From NCBI RefSeq assembly GCF_910589235.1, contig NC_060956.1, positions 5,735,400 through 5,799,399 on the forward strand: 64,000 nucleotides of DNA, in the 5' to 3' direction. The first letter of the stretch is position 1, and every line of letters starts with the position of its first letter. A program made the position numbers and the translations under genes. The notes beneath the pieces are model-generated. The model saw nothing but the letters and a program-made list of their open reading frames with translations, was not told the origin of the DNA and did not search any database. Below, piece by piece: positions 50,795 to 62,285 of the stretch. Origin of the DNA: Vespa crabro. Its lineage: Eukaryota > Arthropoda > Insecta > Hymenoptera > Vespidae.

Positions 50795-51313
50795 TACTCT
50801 TCGAGATTCTGTTTCTGGGAATAAAAATGCCAGCACAGGACCATTCATAAGATTCATATGTATTCGGAAGATACTTGTCACCATAGGACTTGGATCTGCT
50901 GCTAATAGATATATCTACACAAATAAGAAATTAATAACATAGATAAAAAATTATAATATTAAATACAAAGAAAGTATTAAAATATTTACCTGCATAGCAG
51001 TAGTAATATGACAAGGATTTAACAAATAAATAATGGTACGACTTGTAAATTTAAAACCAATTTCTACACCCAGGACCATAGACATAATAATTAATAAAAC
51101 TTTTTTACCAAGTCTATCTTGATTAATATATGGTAATCTCTTCGGTAATGTTATTTTTTTAAAACCCCATACCCAAAATGATATAATAAATATAGATACA
51201 AAAGCTGTTTCAATTATTTTTCTTTTTGTACTTAAGTAATATGCACATTCTGGACCAACATTCCTTGGTATAGAACTGTTAACACCATCATAAGCCCACT
51301 CAAACATTATCAA
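50019..51313 (-). CDS. TMEM164: Transmembrane protein 164 homologue
   Basis: Five exons on minus: 50990-51313, 50798-50914, 50572-50650, 50381-50481 and the last from a CCAGTA acceptor near 50294 down to 50019. The start is ATG 51313 (MIMFEWAYDGVN) or the next ATG two codons on. Family landmarks are GPECAYYLS, GVEIGFKFTSRTIIYLLNPC followed by H, MNGPVLAFLFP, YYIQHGLMLVIP and DPFEGQNYR. It is a multi-pass membrane protein. The human relative has been reported as an acyltransferase forming C20:4 ether phospholipids linked to ferroptosis, with the Cys of the NPCH motif implicated; that motif is intact here. The intron after exon 2 begins within an AAT microsatellite. It shares a 1-kb upstream region with OSCP1 on the other strand. 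Confidence 0.92.
50719..50796. repeat. TTA/AAT trinucleotide array in a TMEM164 intron
   Basis: About 25 uninterrupted units. On the minus strand the array directly continues the splice donor (AGA|GTAAATAATAAT). Confidence 0.95.
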
Positions 51314-51393
51314 TAATAATTGATATTTTGTAAATTTATAAGATAAAACGATTATTTTTTTTAATCATACAGTTATGACTATCACAGTATGAA

Positions 51394-51430
<37 letters not shown>

Positions 51431-52387
51431 CTTATGTGTATGTATAATTCACTGGAAGTTTTAACAAAATTACTTAAAACGTTGCACACCACTAGGTTTT
51501 GCAATACAATAATGTACAACTATTTAAAATTGAGCCCATATTTGTACTGTATTTTATATCAAGCTGAACATCTTTACTTGTTACGCACGTATATCGGTAT
51601 ATTATTAAATCTATATCATTAACTCGTAACTATATAAGAATATCTACTGAATGCAAAAAGCCGTATATTTCTAGAAATATCACTTCTACCATCAACGGAC
51701 AGCTAAGAAGGAAGCTGACCTTCTACGGAAGATAAAGGATTCTGTTATAGTACCATGGACGATAGTAGTAATTCACTGATGTCGCTAGTAGTAATTTACT
51801 TATTTTAAAGGACCAACAAGTGATAGTATAACATCATTTTATAATATAACATTAAATTATTAGATAAAAGATTTAAAGTAGAGTTCTTATTATTTCTTTG
51901 AACGAATTTTTTTATATAAAACTGTTTAAAATATAGATGATATTAGTTATTAAAATGATAAACCTAGTGTAAATAAGGCAAAGTATTTTAGTGATATTTA
52001 AAAAATGTAATTTTTGTGGGAAAGTAAAATCAGCCAATCAGATAACAGTTCTTTCTATCATACATACGATTATGCAGCCGTATTATATAATTTATCGCAA
52101 ATTAAAAAATGAAAATATTTATAATAATCCTAATTTAAACGATCGTTAATCTAGAGTGATTTTTTTTTAATAACTTCGCAGTACTAATGCATTAATTTTA
52201 AATTACGAGCGGCTCAAAACGTAAATAACAAATGTTATTCTCGACAATCGTTCATTAGTTGGCGCCATATATCATACATGTATTTATGAAGTCGTTGTCA
52301 AGGTTACGTATAAATTGATTATCGTAACACATCATACTTTTGGCTACGTTGGAATTTATACGAAGTATTTTAATAATTTTAAACAAA
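51314..52387. promoter_or_regulatory. Shared upstream region of TMEM164 and OSCP1
   Basis: Divergent starts 1074 bp apart, AT-rich with a TA run at 51395-51430. No clear core promoter motif is recognised. Part of the right side may be OSCP1 5' UTR. Confidence 0.4.
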
Positions 52388-53802
52388 ATGTCAATGCACG
52401 CAACACCGATACTCTACTTAAACATGGGTGGTGAAATGCTGTATGTTTTACGACAAAGACTGAAAGCTCAAAAGATCGACGTCGACAAAACTGTGCAAGG
52501 CCAGTCCAGTAACAGAAATATTCGAAAAAGATCGTACGCACTGTTCCTACCATCCGTTATGTGAAATTCAATATTCATAGCAATTCACTGAAGCACTTGC
52601 TTTTATAGTAATATTTTATAAGAATGCTTAAATCGGCAAATTTCTTGAACTTTTTTTTTGTACATTACAGTATTAAATGATGTAACTGCGGCTTTACTCA
52701 ATGTCACAGCACTTTCTTCAGTATTTAAAAAAGGCCCAGTTATAGCTGTAGCATCATTGCGTCCTACTTTAGAATGTGCTGCTTTATCCTCTATCATGAG
52801 ATTGGATAATAGTAGCATGGACAAATTATTTGATCTAATGACGATGATGGTAAAATATCAATTGAGTGTAGTTACCGGTCCAAGAGAAGTCATTCTTCTT
52901 ACATTAAATCATATAGATGCAATGCGTGACATGGTTAGCAATGCAACTGGACAAGAATGTGTTGCATTGGTACATCAGATGGTTGTTGATGTAAACAAAC
53001 TTCCTTCCAATACATCTATGTGCAATAAACATATTAGACTTTAATATTTAATTTAAATTTTAATATTTGTATTATAGTTTTATAGTGATTTAACTTTTGA
53101 CGAAGTCTGGAAAACAAGATATGATTGCCTTCAAGAATTAGAACCATATCGTGTGAGGGTTTCTATTCTTTTGAGACTTGGTTTACAGAATGAAGATACT
53201 AGTTTTAATTTAACATTACATAAGTATAATGAAAAGTATGAAGAACATAGACATACATTAGCCAATCAAAAAATAAAAGATGTAGACCTCAATCAGAATT
53301 GTAGAGGTTCCTTCCAACTTTTTGGCGATCGCGAAACATTATTGGGAAGAAATATGTAAGTTTAATAATATTCTAGTTTTATGCAAGACCAAGAACTTTT
53401 ATTATTTGTAGAATACTAACATTTATTATTTGTAGATACTCCTCTACATATGGAATGACAGAAAGATTAAAGCCAAAGCAACATGATTCGAACTTCCTAA
53501 AAGACTGTGGCACTAAAGCAGAACTTGGAATGTTAGCTACTCAATTAGGAACAGAAGAGACTTATGAAAGACCTTTTACTTTAAATTTATTTTCCAATGA
53601 AGAAGAAAATTCAAATAATAAAAATAAGTGTAATATTGATAAAAATAACTTTGAAAAGAAAGAATTAGAAGTTGAGAAAACAAAGATAAATGAAGAGTAT
53701 AAAAATAAGCTTGATAATGTTTATGCAGATTTTCGTGAAAATGAACAGGAGAAAGTGGCACGCAATATGGATCTACTTGATTTACTTGATGAAATCGAAT
53801 AA
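52388..53802 (+). CDS. OSCP1: OSCP1 homologue (organic solute carrier partner 1)
   Basis: Four exons: 52388-52508, 52671-52990, 53078-53355, 53436-53802 (1086 nt, 361 residues). Recognition rests on the N-terminal ATPILYLNMGGEMLYVLRQR, the SSMDKLFDLMTMMVKYQLSV block, GSFQLFGDRETLLGRNMYSS across an exon junction, and a C-terminus with a TLNLFSNEEEN segment and LLDLLDEIE. The family is conserved and widely present in ciliated eukaryotes. Human OSCP1 was first described as raising organic solute uptake; its molecular role remains unclear. Exon 1 ends at TCCA|GTAACA, a weak donor chosen because it alone restores frame. The junction is shorter than in the human protein, so a small extra exon could be missing. 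Confidence 0.88.
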
Positions 53803-54014
53803 CGTACTAATTCATTATAATACTATCTGAAAAAATAATTGCTTCATATTTCTTTTCAGTGCACTTAATAGATAGATATATATACAATATAATTTGCACC
53901 TCATTCAATGATGTAATATTTTTATCTCCATACAATATACATTCGTATCAATGATATATTCGTATCAATGAAAGTATGTTAAATGCACAAATAATTCTCT
54001 ATAAATCATTATAA
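53803..54014. other. Convergent 3' flank of OSCP1 and MECR
   Basis: Only 212 bp separate the two stop codons, so the 3' UTRs of the two genes probably overlap or nearly touch. Confidence 0.6.
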
Positions 54015-55453
54015 CTAATTTTTAGTCATATCCAAAATGTATTTTACTCCAGTTTTGCCACCAATATTGAGTGCATTTGTAATAGCTTCTTGATATTGAG
54101 AGAAAGATACAACTTTGTGTGGTGGAGCTTGTAATTTTTTATCCTTAAAGAAAAGTATTAATTCATCATACATATCTTGTCGTTTTTTTGATTCCATATT
54201 TGCCTTAGTCCATGCAGTCATCCAAAATCCTTGTAGACTTATATTCTACAATTATATATAACACAATTTAGATTTAGAAAAATATCATTAAATCTAAAAA
54301 ATTTAAATGTTATATTATATATTACTTTAAAAATAAAAATTGAAGCTGGAACAGTCACAGGTTCCCTAGACATACCACCATATGTAACCATTGTACCTCC
54401 ATGTGCAAGATGTCTCATAATTTCTGTAGCACTTTGACCACAAACACAATTAAGTGCTAATTTTGGCTGAGGTAATTTTTTATTTTTAAAAATTTGAGTC
54501 GTTCGAATTTCATTTTCAGTTAATACTTCATCAGCTCCCATACACATTAATAGATTCTAAACAATAAAGAATAATATTAACAATCAAATAACATCTATTA
54601 GATATTTTCTTAATACCTTTAATTCTTGTAAATTTGGTCTGTCTCTGATAACATTAACAGTTCGATAATTCCATATTTTACACAATTGTATAATCAATTG
54701 TCCTACTGCTGAATTAGCTCCATTTTGTATAACAGTATCTCCAGGTTTTAAACATACAAAATCTTTAAGCATTCTATATGCAGTACATGGATTAACATTC
54801 ATCATACTAGCTTCTACAATTCCAACTTCTTTTGGAATCTGAAATTTTTGCATATTATCTTTATAATGATATGCAAAATATAAATAATTTTAATTAAAGT
54901 AATAAAACTACCTTTAACAAATCTTCTGATTTATAAATTGCATGTGTTCTCCATGTTCCCAAATTAGAAGCATTGGGTATAACTCTATCCCCAATGCATA
55001 AATTTGTTACTTCAGTACCAACATCTACTATTTCTCCAATACCTTCATTTCCTGGAATGGCTGGCAATGAAGGTTTACTTGGATATTTACCTTGAATTGT
55101 ATTTATATCAGCTGGATTTACAGGTGCTAATAGCCACTTCACTGCAACCTTTACAAAATATCTAGTAGTATATTACAACTATAAATCCGTAATTAAAATT
55201 ATAACACAAATGGGAAATATGTATGTATATATGTGGTATAGGAATGGAAGTATATATTTACATATACCTGATATTTATCTGGTTTATTTATTGTTTCTTT
55301 TGTGATTTGTAATACATTCACTGGTTCACCATATTCTTTATAGAGTAATGATTTTACTGTATCAGTCATACAGACAGTACTCATATGTCGAATTGTTATA
55401 AATTTTGTCGATTGTAAAACTAATGATAGAAAATGCCGTACATATAAAACCAT
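54015..55453 (-). CDS. MECR: Mitochondrial trans-2-enoyl-CoA/ACP reductase
   Basis: Five exons on minus, all phase 0: 55268-55453, 54912-55148, 54617-54838, 54326-54556, 54015-54245 (368 residues, close to the 373 of the human protein). The N-terminus (MVLYVRHFLSLVLQSTKF) is basic and Ser/Leu-rich like a mitochondrial targeting sequence. MDR-superfamily landmarks include NPADINTIQGKYPSKP, IPGNEGIGEIVDVG, NLGTWRTHAIY, VNPCTAYRML, the NADPH-binding NGANSAVGQLIIQL, VIRDRPNLQELK, and GGTMVTYGGMS. The enzyme makes the last, NADPH-dependent reduction of mitochondrial fatty acid synthesis, which supplies octanoyl-ACP for lipoic acid. I took the first ATG; an open frame extends upstream only with TTG. 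FOXRED1 lies upstream on the same strand, about 650 bp away. Confidence 0.96.
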
Positions 55454-56107
55454 TGTATCTTGTTCTTTTGATAATTTTAAATACAATACTGTTTTATTTC
55501 CCTTAAATATTAACGATTACCTGTATAATTACAGTAACAATATTTTACTTTGAATGTAGGTTATAAAACAGAATTACAATTATATTTTGAAATATTAAAT
55601 GATTATAAAATCGTGTAGATATTTATTATACAATAAATTATTATTAGGAAAAGTCACTGCCACTGTATTTCATTTACCGTTTTTTTAACGTTTCCATCCA
55701 AATGTTTTTTTTACAAGCATTTACGTACTACGTCACTAGTGACGTGTTACCAATCGTTATCAATATTATCAACTAGATTTAAAGGAAACTATTAAAATAT
55801 TGAATGATCGATTATTCAATTATTAATAGATGTGATTTAGCAAATTTTAATACAGTTTAATTTAATTTAATTTAATTTTTTATTTATAAAAAAAAGAAAT
55901 GAAGCAAACTTACTTAAGCTCAATTTTTACTGAAGAAAATAATTTGATTGGTTTAAATTTATAAATATTTTATATATATTTATTATGTAATAATTGTATA
56001 ATAATACATAATATACATTTGTACAAATAATCTTTCTCTTCTAATTATAATGTTCTTTAGATAAGATATTTAATTATGTTTAGATTATGTTTTGTTTTCA
56101 TAAAAAA
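55454..56107. other. Short intergenic region, MECR promoter side
   Basis: AT-rich with no exon. It holds the MECR 5' flank and the FOXRED1 3' UTR. A TTTAA-unit run is at 55856-55878. Confidence 0.5.
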
Positions 56108-58137
56108 TCATATAATATTACTTTCTCTCATGACTTCTAATTTTATAAATCTTTCAAATCCTAATTTTGATAAATCTAATGTGCGAAATCGAGATTCTAA
56201 AATAAGTTCTGATATCGCTCTTCCTACTGCAGGTGCTTGCTGTATTCCATGACCACTAAAACCTGTAGCTATAAACAAATTTGGATAGTAAGGATGACGA
56301 CCAATTATGCCATTCTGATCGAAAGTATTATATTCGTAATATCCAGCCCAGGAAGATTTCACCTATAAGAAGAAAATATATCATAAAATCGACCACATTG
56401 ATATCGCAACATTGTATTATTTTTAAATAATAAAATTTTGTATGTAACCTTCAAACTTTCAAAAGATTTTACTCTGTGAGCCAGAATAGGCCAAATATTT
56501 GTTTCAAAAAAGTCGTGATCTACATCTAAATCATCTGTTTTAGGTTCCTTATCTTTTTGTGGTGGTCGACCACAAATATAAGAATTGGCTAATCCGTCCC
56601 TCCTATAAAAATAATTATAAAAGTAATTTTCTTACAGCAATATAAATTGAATTTCATAAGATTAATTACCTAAAATAAGTTTGAGTGGGATCTATCGTAA
56701 GTGGAGTATTTAAACCAGGTCCATCTGGACAATGGAAACAGTAAACATATCTTTTCCTAAAAAAATACAAAAACTAAATATATCTAATATTTTTAAAGAT
56801 GCTTGCATTATATACGGTACCTTCGTTCTACAGGTAAAGGAACACTTAAAATTCCTTTGCCAATTCCAATTTCTGCTTTTTCTGCAATTTGTTGACTAGA
56901 TGCACCCGCTGCAATAACAACAGCTGCAAATCTAATAGTTTCAATATTACCATTTGGCATTTGAATCTAGAAATTGTCTTGCATTTAAAAAAAGTTTATT
57001 GTAATGAAAGTTCATTGCAAGCATTTTAGTTGAAAAGAAACTCACAATAACTTTTTTTATATTTTTACGTGATTTGAAATCGTCTTCAGTAATAATTGAT
57101 ATTTCCTCAAATTCAAAACCTATAGCTTTTGCATTAATATATTCTACACCTAAAGATATTGCTTTTTTCTTGAAAGCACATAAAAATAACCAAGGATCAA
57201 ACCATCCTTCTTTTTCTAATCCAAAACAACCAACTGAAATACCATCTGTATTTAACCATGGAAACCGTTCTTTTAATTTTTTTGGAGAAAGAATTATATT
57301 GTTTGCACCCAGAATATTTTGTATTTTTGAATTTTCTATTAGTGTTTCTCCACTCAATTCACTAGCTAACATTAAGTAGCCATAAGGGTGAAATTGGATG
57401 TCAACCGGAGGCTCTCCTTCAATGCCTAAATAATTATTAATATTTCGTATAAACTCTGCTCCAAAAAGAGACATTTCAATATTTTCTTCAAGAGAAAACT
57501 GTTGACGTAAGCCACCTACTGATAAAGTTGTTGATGCATGGCAGTACTGTTTACATAAAGCAAAAATTAATTTTAGATTATATTGAAAAGGAACATTATT
57601 GTTTCTAATATCTTACCGTAGGATCTTGCTCAATTACAACAACATGGAAATCTTTACTAATATGTTTTTTCAACCAGTAAGCTATAGAACTTCCCATTAT
57701 TCCTCCACCAATTATCATTATATCGCTTCTTTGTGGTACAGTCGTAAGGCACTCTTCAAGCAAATTTTTAACTCCTTTATCATCATTCCATGATTTAACT
57801 GTTATTTTTCGTTTGTCTGATGGTCTTTGCATTTCCGATGGTAATTGTGTATATGTGTCATTCTGATCATTATTATTCTGTAATATTATTTGTAACAATA
57901 ACAATTCTATGAATTATTACTATGATATTAATTAATTAAATAAATATCGAATGAAATATATATATAGCTAATGTACTATATTCACAAATTGCTAACCTAT
58001 ATACAATTACATAATTGAAAATTATTTTATATTTTAACAATTACCTTTTTCGAATAAGATCGTATTAATAATTGTCTCACCCGTTGATTATCAAAAACAT
58101 TTATTATTGTAGCTCTTTGGGCGAAATAACGAAACAT
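56108..58137 (-). CDS. FOXRED1: FOXRED1, FAD-dependent oxidoreductase
   Basis: Seven exons on minus: 58045-58137, 57617-57877, 57046-57546, 56821-56966, 56670-56756, 56449-56602, 56108-56362 (1497 nt, 498 residues). The N-terminus (MFRYFAQRATIINVFDNQRV) is basic and suits mitochondrial import. The DAO-type FAD fold has the dinucleotide motif MIIGGGIMGSSIAYWL near residue 85. Next come TTLSVGGLRQQFSLEENIEM, EKEGWFDPW and KRYVYCFHCPDGPGLNTPL. The C-terminal block reads WAGYYEYNTFDQNG then ATGFSGHGIQQAPAVGRAI, as in the human protein. FOXRED1 is a mitochondrial factor needed for complex I assembly and stability; its substrate is not settled. All splice phases close, and length matches the family (about 486 in human). 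Confidence 0.96.
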
Positions 58138-59954
58138 GTTCTTATACGTTTAACAAATCAACTGTGTTATGAATTAAAAATTGTTATCTCGAAGTGGAGA
58201 AAAACAAATTATATATCTATGTATTATATTAATAGTTATTAAATTAAAACATCATTTAATATATAAGATTCGCAGTAAACTGGCATCATTTTTGATTAGT
58301 TACTGCAATTAAACTTCAAGAGACAAAGAGAGGGAGAGCAATCTTTTACTTATTTGAACTATGAGAAGCATATCTTATCAGTAATATATTTATCAGTAAA
58401 CATTATTTAAACTTTAATTACATAATTTTGTATTGCTTTTTCACAAAAGAATACGTTACTTCATAAATAACGTATGTAACCTCAACGATAACGAACATCA
58501 AACATGCGCGTGTTACCGGAAACATGTACAAATATCTATATATGATTAAAACTGTAAATAGTGAATAAATAATGATGAAAAAGAAAAGAATAAAAATTAA
58601 TAAGAAGATATATTCTACAGATTTAATTTTTTGATGTGTAATTTAATTTGTGGAAAATACGATTCATATATTAGTTTATATCAAAAATATATTATTAATA
58701 TTTATTTTTAATATCATGTAACATTATTTTTTTTATCTTGTTAATAAAAATTACATCAATTATTCAATACAAATTTTTAATATCTACAGATGATAGAAGA
58801 AAAAATAATATTTTATTTTATTTAAAGCAAATTACTACAAGAATTATAATGAAAAATAAATGTACATTTAATTGTATTGTAAATAGCAATTTTCAAAACA
58901 TTGACATAAATCATTTATTTACAACTATTCTTCTTAATTAATATCATTTACAATAATTATAAGCATAGAATTATTTTTGCATTTCAAATATTTATAACAG
59001 TATTAAAAATACAAATATATGTTTAAGTTCGTTTTAACATATACACTATTCTAATCAACAAGTTTTTTAGCTTATACTTAATTTTTCTTTTGTTCCACTA
59101 TTTTGTTCTTACTTTACATGTCACTAAAATCTTTTATGTTTTTATGATATTATTTCTATAGATCTACTTGTAAAAATGTTACACGAATATATAATATTTT
59201 TATTGATATTCCAATATATGATGCTTTATGTCATATTATCTATACAAGTATTATTTCTAAAATCTTTTTTTTAATCTCAAATTTTGAAAAAATAAGTTTT
59301 ATATATTTATCGAGCAAAAAATATGTAGAAAAATTGGAGAATTCTGATCAATTCACAAAGGAAGTGCAAGGATAACAAAAATTTACAAAAAAAAATTAAA
59401 CACCATGACATTATTATTTACTAAACAGTTTCTTTATACCAAGTTGATCAATGTAAAAAATATATCTATTATTTTGTAAAAATCTTTTATTATATGCATC
59501 GATATATTGGGAAGTATAGATCTTGCAGAAAAATAATATAAAATAAAATTTTCATAGTATACAAGGAGGATTACTTTCGTGAATATTATAATATAAAAGA
59601 TCTGTATACTGGTAACATATTATGAACAAAAAACATGATTATCATAATCTTCATATTAAAAACGTTTCTTTATGCAGATATACAATTAAAGTAGTGTTAT
59701 TTATCACTACAATGTATAATGCATATCTACATTATGTGCATAATGCTTAAAACAATTTTGATATAAATACTCCTGCTGTGATCTATTAAAAAATACTAAA
59801 TGTCTATAATACATATATGGTACAGCGCACCAAATTTCACGTATTTATAATACTATGATTCGTAAACATTAATAAGTATATAATACATATTCACATATTT
59901 TACCACAAAGAGTTTAATGAATCCAATTGAATTGAATACCATTCAATTCAACGT
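58138..59954. other. Intergenic, FOXRED1 upstream and TMEM165 3' region
   Basis: About 1.8 kb of AT-rich sequence with no gene. Small open frames such as 58738-58941 look random. Confidence 0.55.
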
Positions 59955-61528
59955 TCACGTATTTTCTGTTGGATTTATAAACAGAGCTGTCAGGGCAAAA
60001 AGTAGAAATACCAATCCTCCAATAATAGTCACTATATATAAACACACATCAAAATATTTTTAGTATGAGAATAATTTATATATGAGATTTATATATTTAT
60101 ATATGAGAACAATCATCATAATCCAAAAAATAAAAGTTATTATTACATTTATAAAATCAGATTGCATGTTGTTCCAAATTATTATAAATCTTGTGATTAA
60201 CATTTAATATTTTAATTATGATTGTTGTGTTAGAAAGATTTGGAAATGTTATAATGCGCAATGAGATTATGAACAAAATTTTACCTGTTCGCACAGAAAT
60301 TTTTTGTGCAATCATACGTCCACCTAATACAGCTAAGCCTGTACAAAATGAATGACCAAGAATACCACCAAATACTACTCCATAAACATCCTAAAATATA
60401 TCGTTTTTTATATTTATTTAATATAAAATTATTTATAGAATTACCACATAATGAAAATCTTTCTTTCTATTTTATATATATATTATTATTATAAAATACC
60501 TCTCTTGCTGCAAGTATGATTGTTGTTAACTGTGAACGATCACCCCATTCTGCCAAAAAGGTGAGAGTAAATGCTTGTAAAAATATTCGAGAAAGTACCA
60601 TTAATGCAGAACGCTTAGTAGTTTTCCTTATAATACCACTTTCTGGATCCTGGACTAATGTGGTTGATGTTTCTTTTTCATACTAATAGAAATAATAATT
60701 ATCATATTAAACATTAATAATAAGAAAATTGATTTGTACTAGTTGCTATTAATCTTTAGAAAATAATATTTCTGAAAATAATAATACAGCAATGTTAACA
60801 TTTTTATACCTCATCTTCTCGTTTACGTAAATCTGATTGAACTTCTTCAAGTTCTTCTTGTGCTCCTGTTGGTGACATATAATATCCGTCTCTCAACATT
60901 TTTATACCAAATAAAGCAAAAAGTACTGTTGAAATATAATACGTATAGGTACGTGGAATTATAGTTGCCGCATATCCAAATATTACTGAAAATAAAAAAA
61001 ATTATATATGTCTACTGCACCAAAAGGATATCATTAAAAATTTTGACAAGATTTTATAGAAAATTTATACGGCATATTGTAAAAGAAACGTGAGTATTTT
61101 CAATGGGTAAGAATACCTGATAATATAGTCATAAGAGCAAGAGCACTTATAGCTCCTATAAAAACAGTCAACCTAGGATGCTTCATTGCCATAATAGCGG
61201 CAATGAAGAAAGTTTTATCTCCTAATTCGGAAACAACAATGACAGACAGGGAAGCTACAAAAGCATGTAGGAGCCCAAGAGAGCCCTGAGGTTGAGTTGA
61301 TGTTAAGTCTTCAACTTTCTAAAATTATTAATTATTATTAGACTTATTGTCATCTCATTAAACATATCTAATAGAAGTTGAACTTATATCTACCATTGTA
61401 GTTGCTGTAATTTGTAATTTGTCATCATAACGGTAATCATTTTGGGCTTGTGCGTAATCAAAATTTAGATAAATGATTACAAAAGAATATAACAAGTATT
61501 TCATTATATTATAATTTACGACAGTCAT
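59955..61528 (-). CDS. TMEM165: TMEM165/GDT1 family transporter
   Basis: Six exons on minus: 61394-61528, 61117-61318, 60810-60985, 60500-60682, 60285-60390, 59955-60031 (879 nt, 292 residues). A hydrophobic N-terminal signal (KYLLYSFVIIYLNF) is followed by a short lumenal stretch and the two UPF0016 repeats. Both hallmark E-x-G-D motifs are present: VSELGDKTFF in the first and LAEWGDRSQL in the second. A charged cytosolic loop (ELEEVQSDLRKREDEYEKE) separates the halves. Family members are Golgi cation/proton exchangers that bring Mn2+, and probably Ca2+, into the lumen for glycosylation. Human loss causes a congenital disorder of glycosylation. The gene ends in a short tail (FINPTENT). It is divergent from THOC2, with starts 758 bp apart. 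Confidence 0.96.
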
Positions 61529-62285
61529 GATAATGCTATAATCTATTATCTGATACTATGCGCACATACTGTTACCGCCACATCATTGAAGCACAAATAG
61601 CAAGTCTAGACATTATTTTTTAATATAGATGTCGTGCAATTCGCATCAGTATCACCAATATATTCTCATTCAATTAAAAAGGTACACATTGAACAGTAAA
61701 AATATCTAGATTAAAATAATTTAATCTAGTAACGATTTGGTAATTCTGTATCCTATCCAAATTAATTAACTATTAGTTTGACTTAAACTTTTCTATTATA
61801 TTTTTGACTTACAGAATGTATTTATTTAAAAAACTACGTAATAATAGAATAAAAATATTAAGAAATATAATTAAATAATATGTACTTTAATATTATATAC
61901 AAGATATATAATGAATTTAATAAGTATTTTATCAAAATCAAAGTGAGCTTGTATAATTTATCTCTATAGGATCGTCGAAGTGACGACACTATCATTATTT
62001 TTTTTTTTTTTTGTATTTCTATTTTTGATGTTAACGAAAAGGCTCGTTTTCACTGTTTGTAAATTACTTGTACGAAATCACTGACAAAGTTTCATTGGTC
62101 GTTTCAACCTTGATCACGCGTCCATACCAATGTAAATTAGAAGAAGCGTACGCTAACACGCACATAAAGTTACGATCACGTCGTGATAAGTTGCTAGACG
62201 CTCGCAGTAATGGTATATGGGATCTGTTAACCTGTGATGTCGATACGTTTGTTTTTAATTTTAAAGCACTTTTATTAAAATTGGA
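61529..62285. promoter_or_regulatory. Divergent upstream region of TMEM165 and THOC2
   Basis: AT-rich with a poly-T run near 61999-62013. The right end (62130-62280) is less AT-rich and likely holds the THOC2 transcription start or 5' UTR. An open frame at 62068-62394 overlaps the THOC2 first exon in another frame and I do not believe it. Confidence 0.4.
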
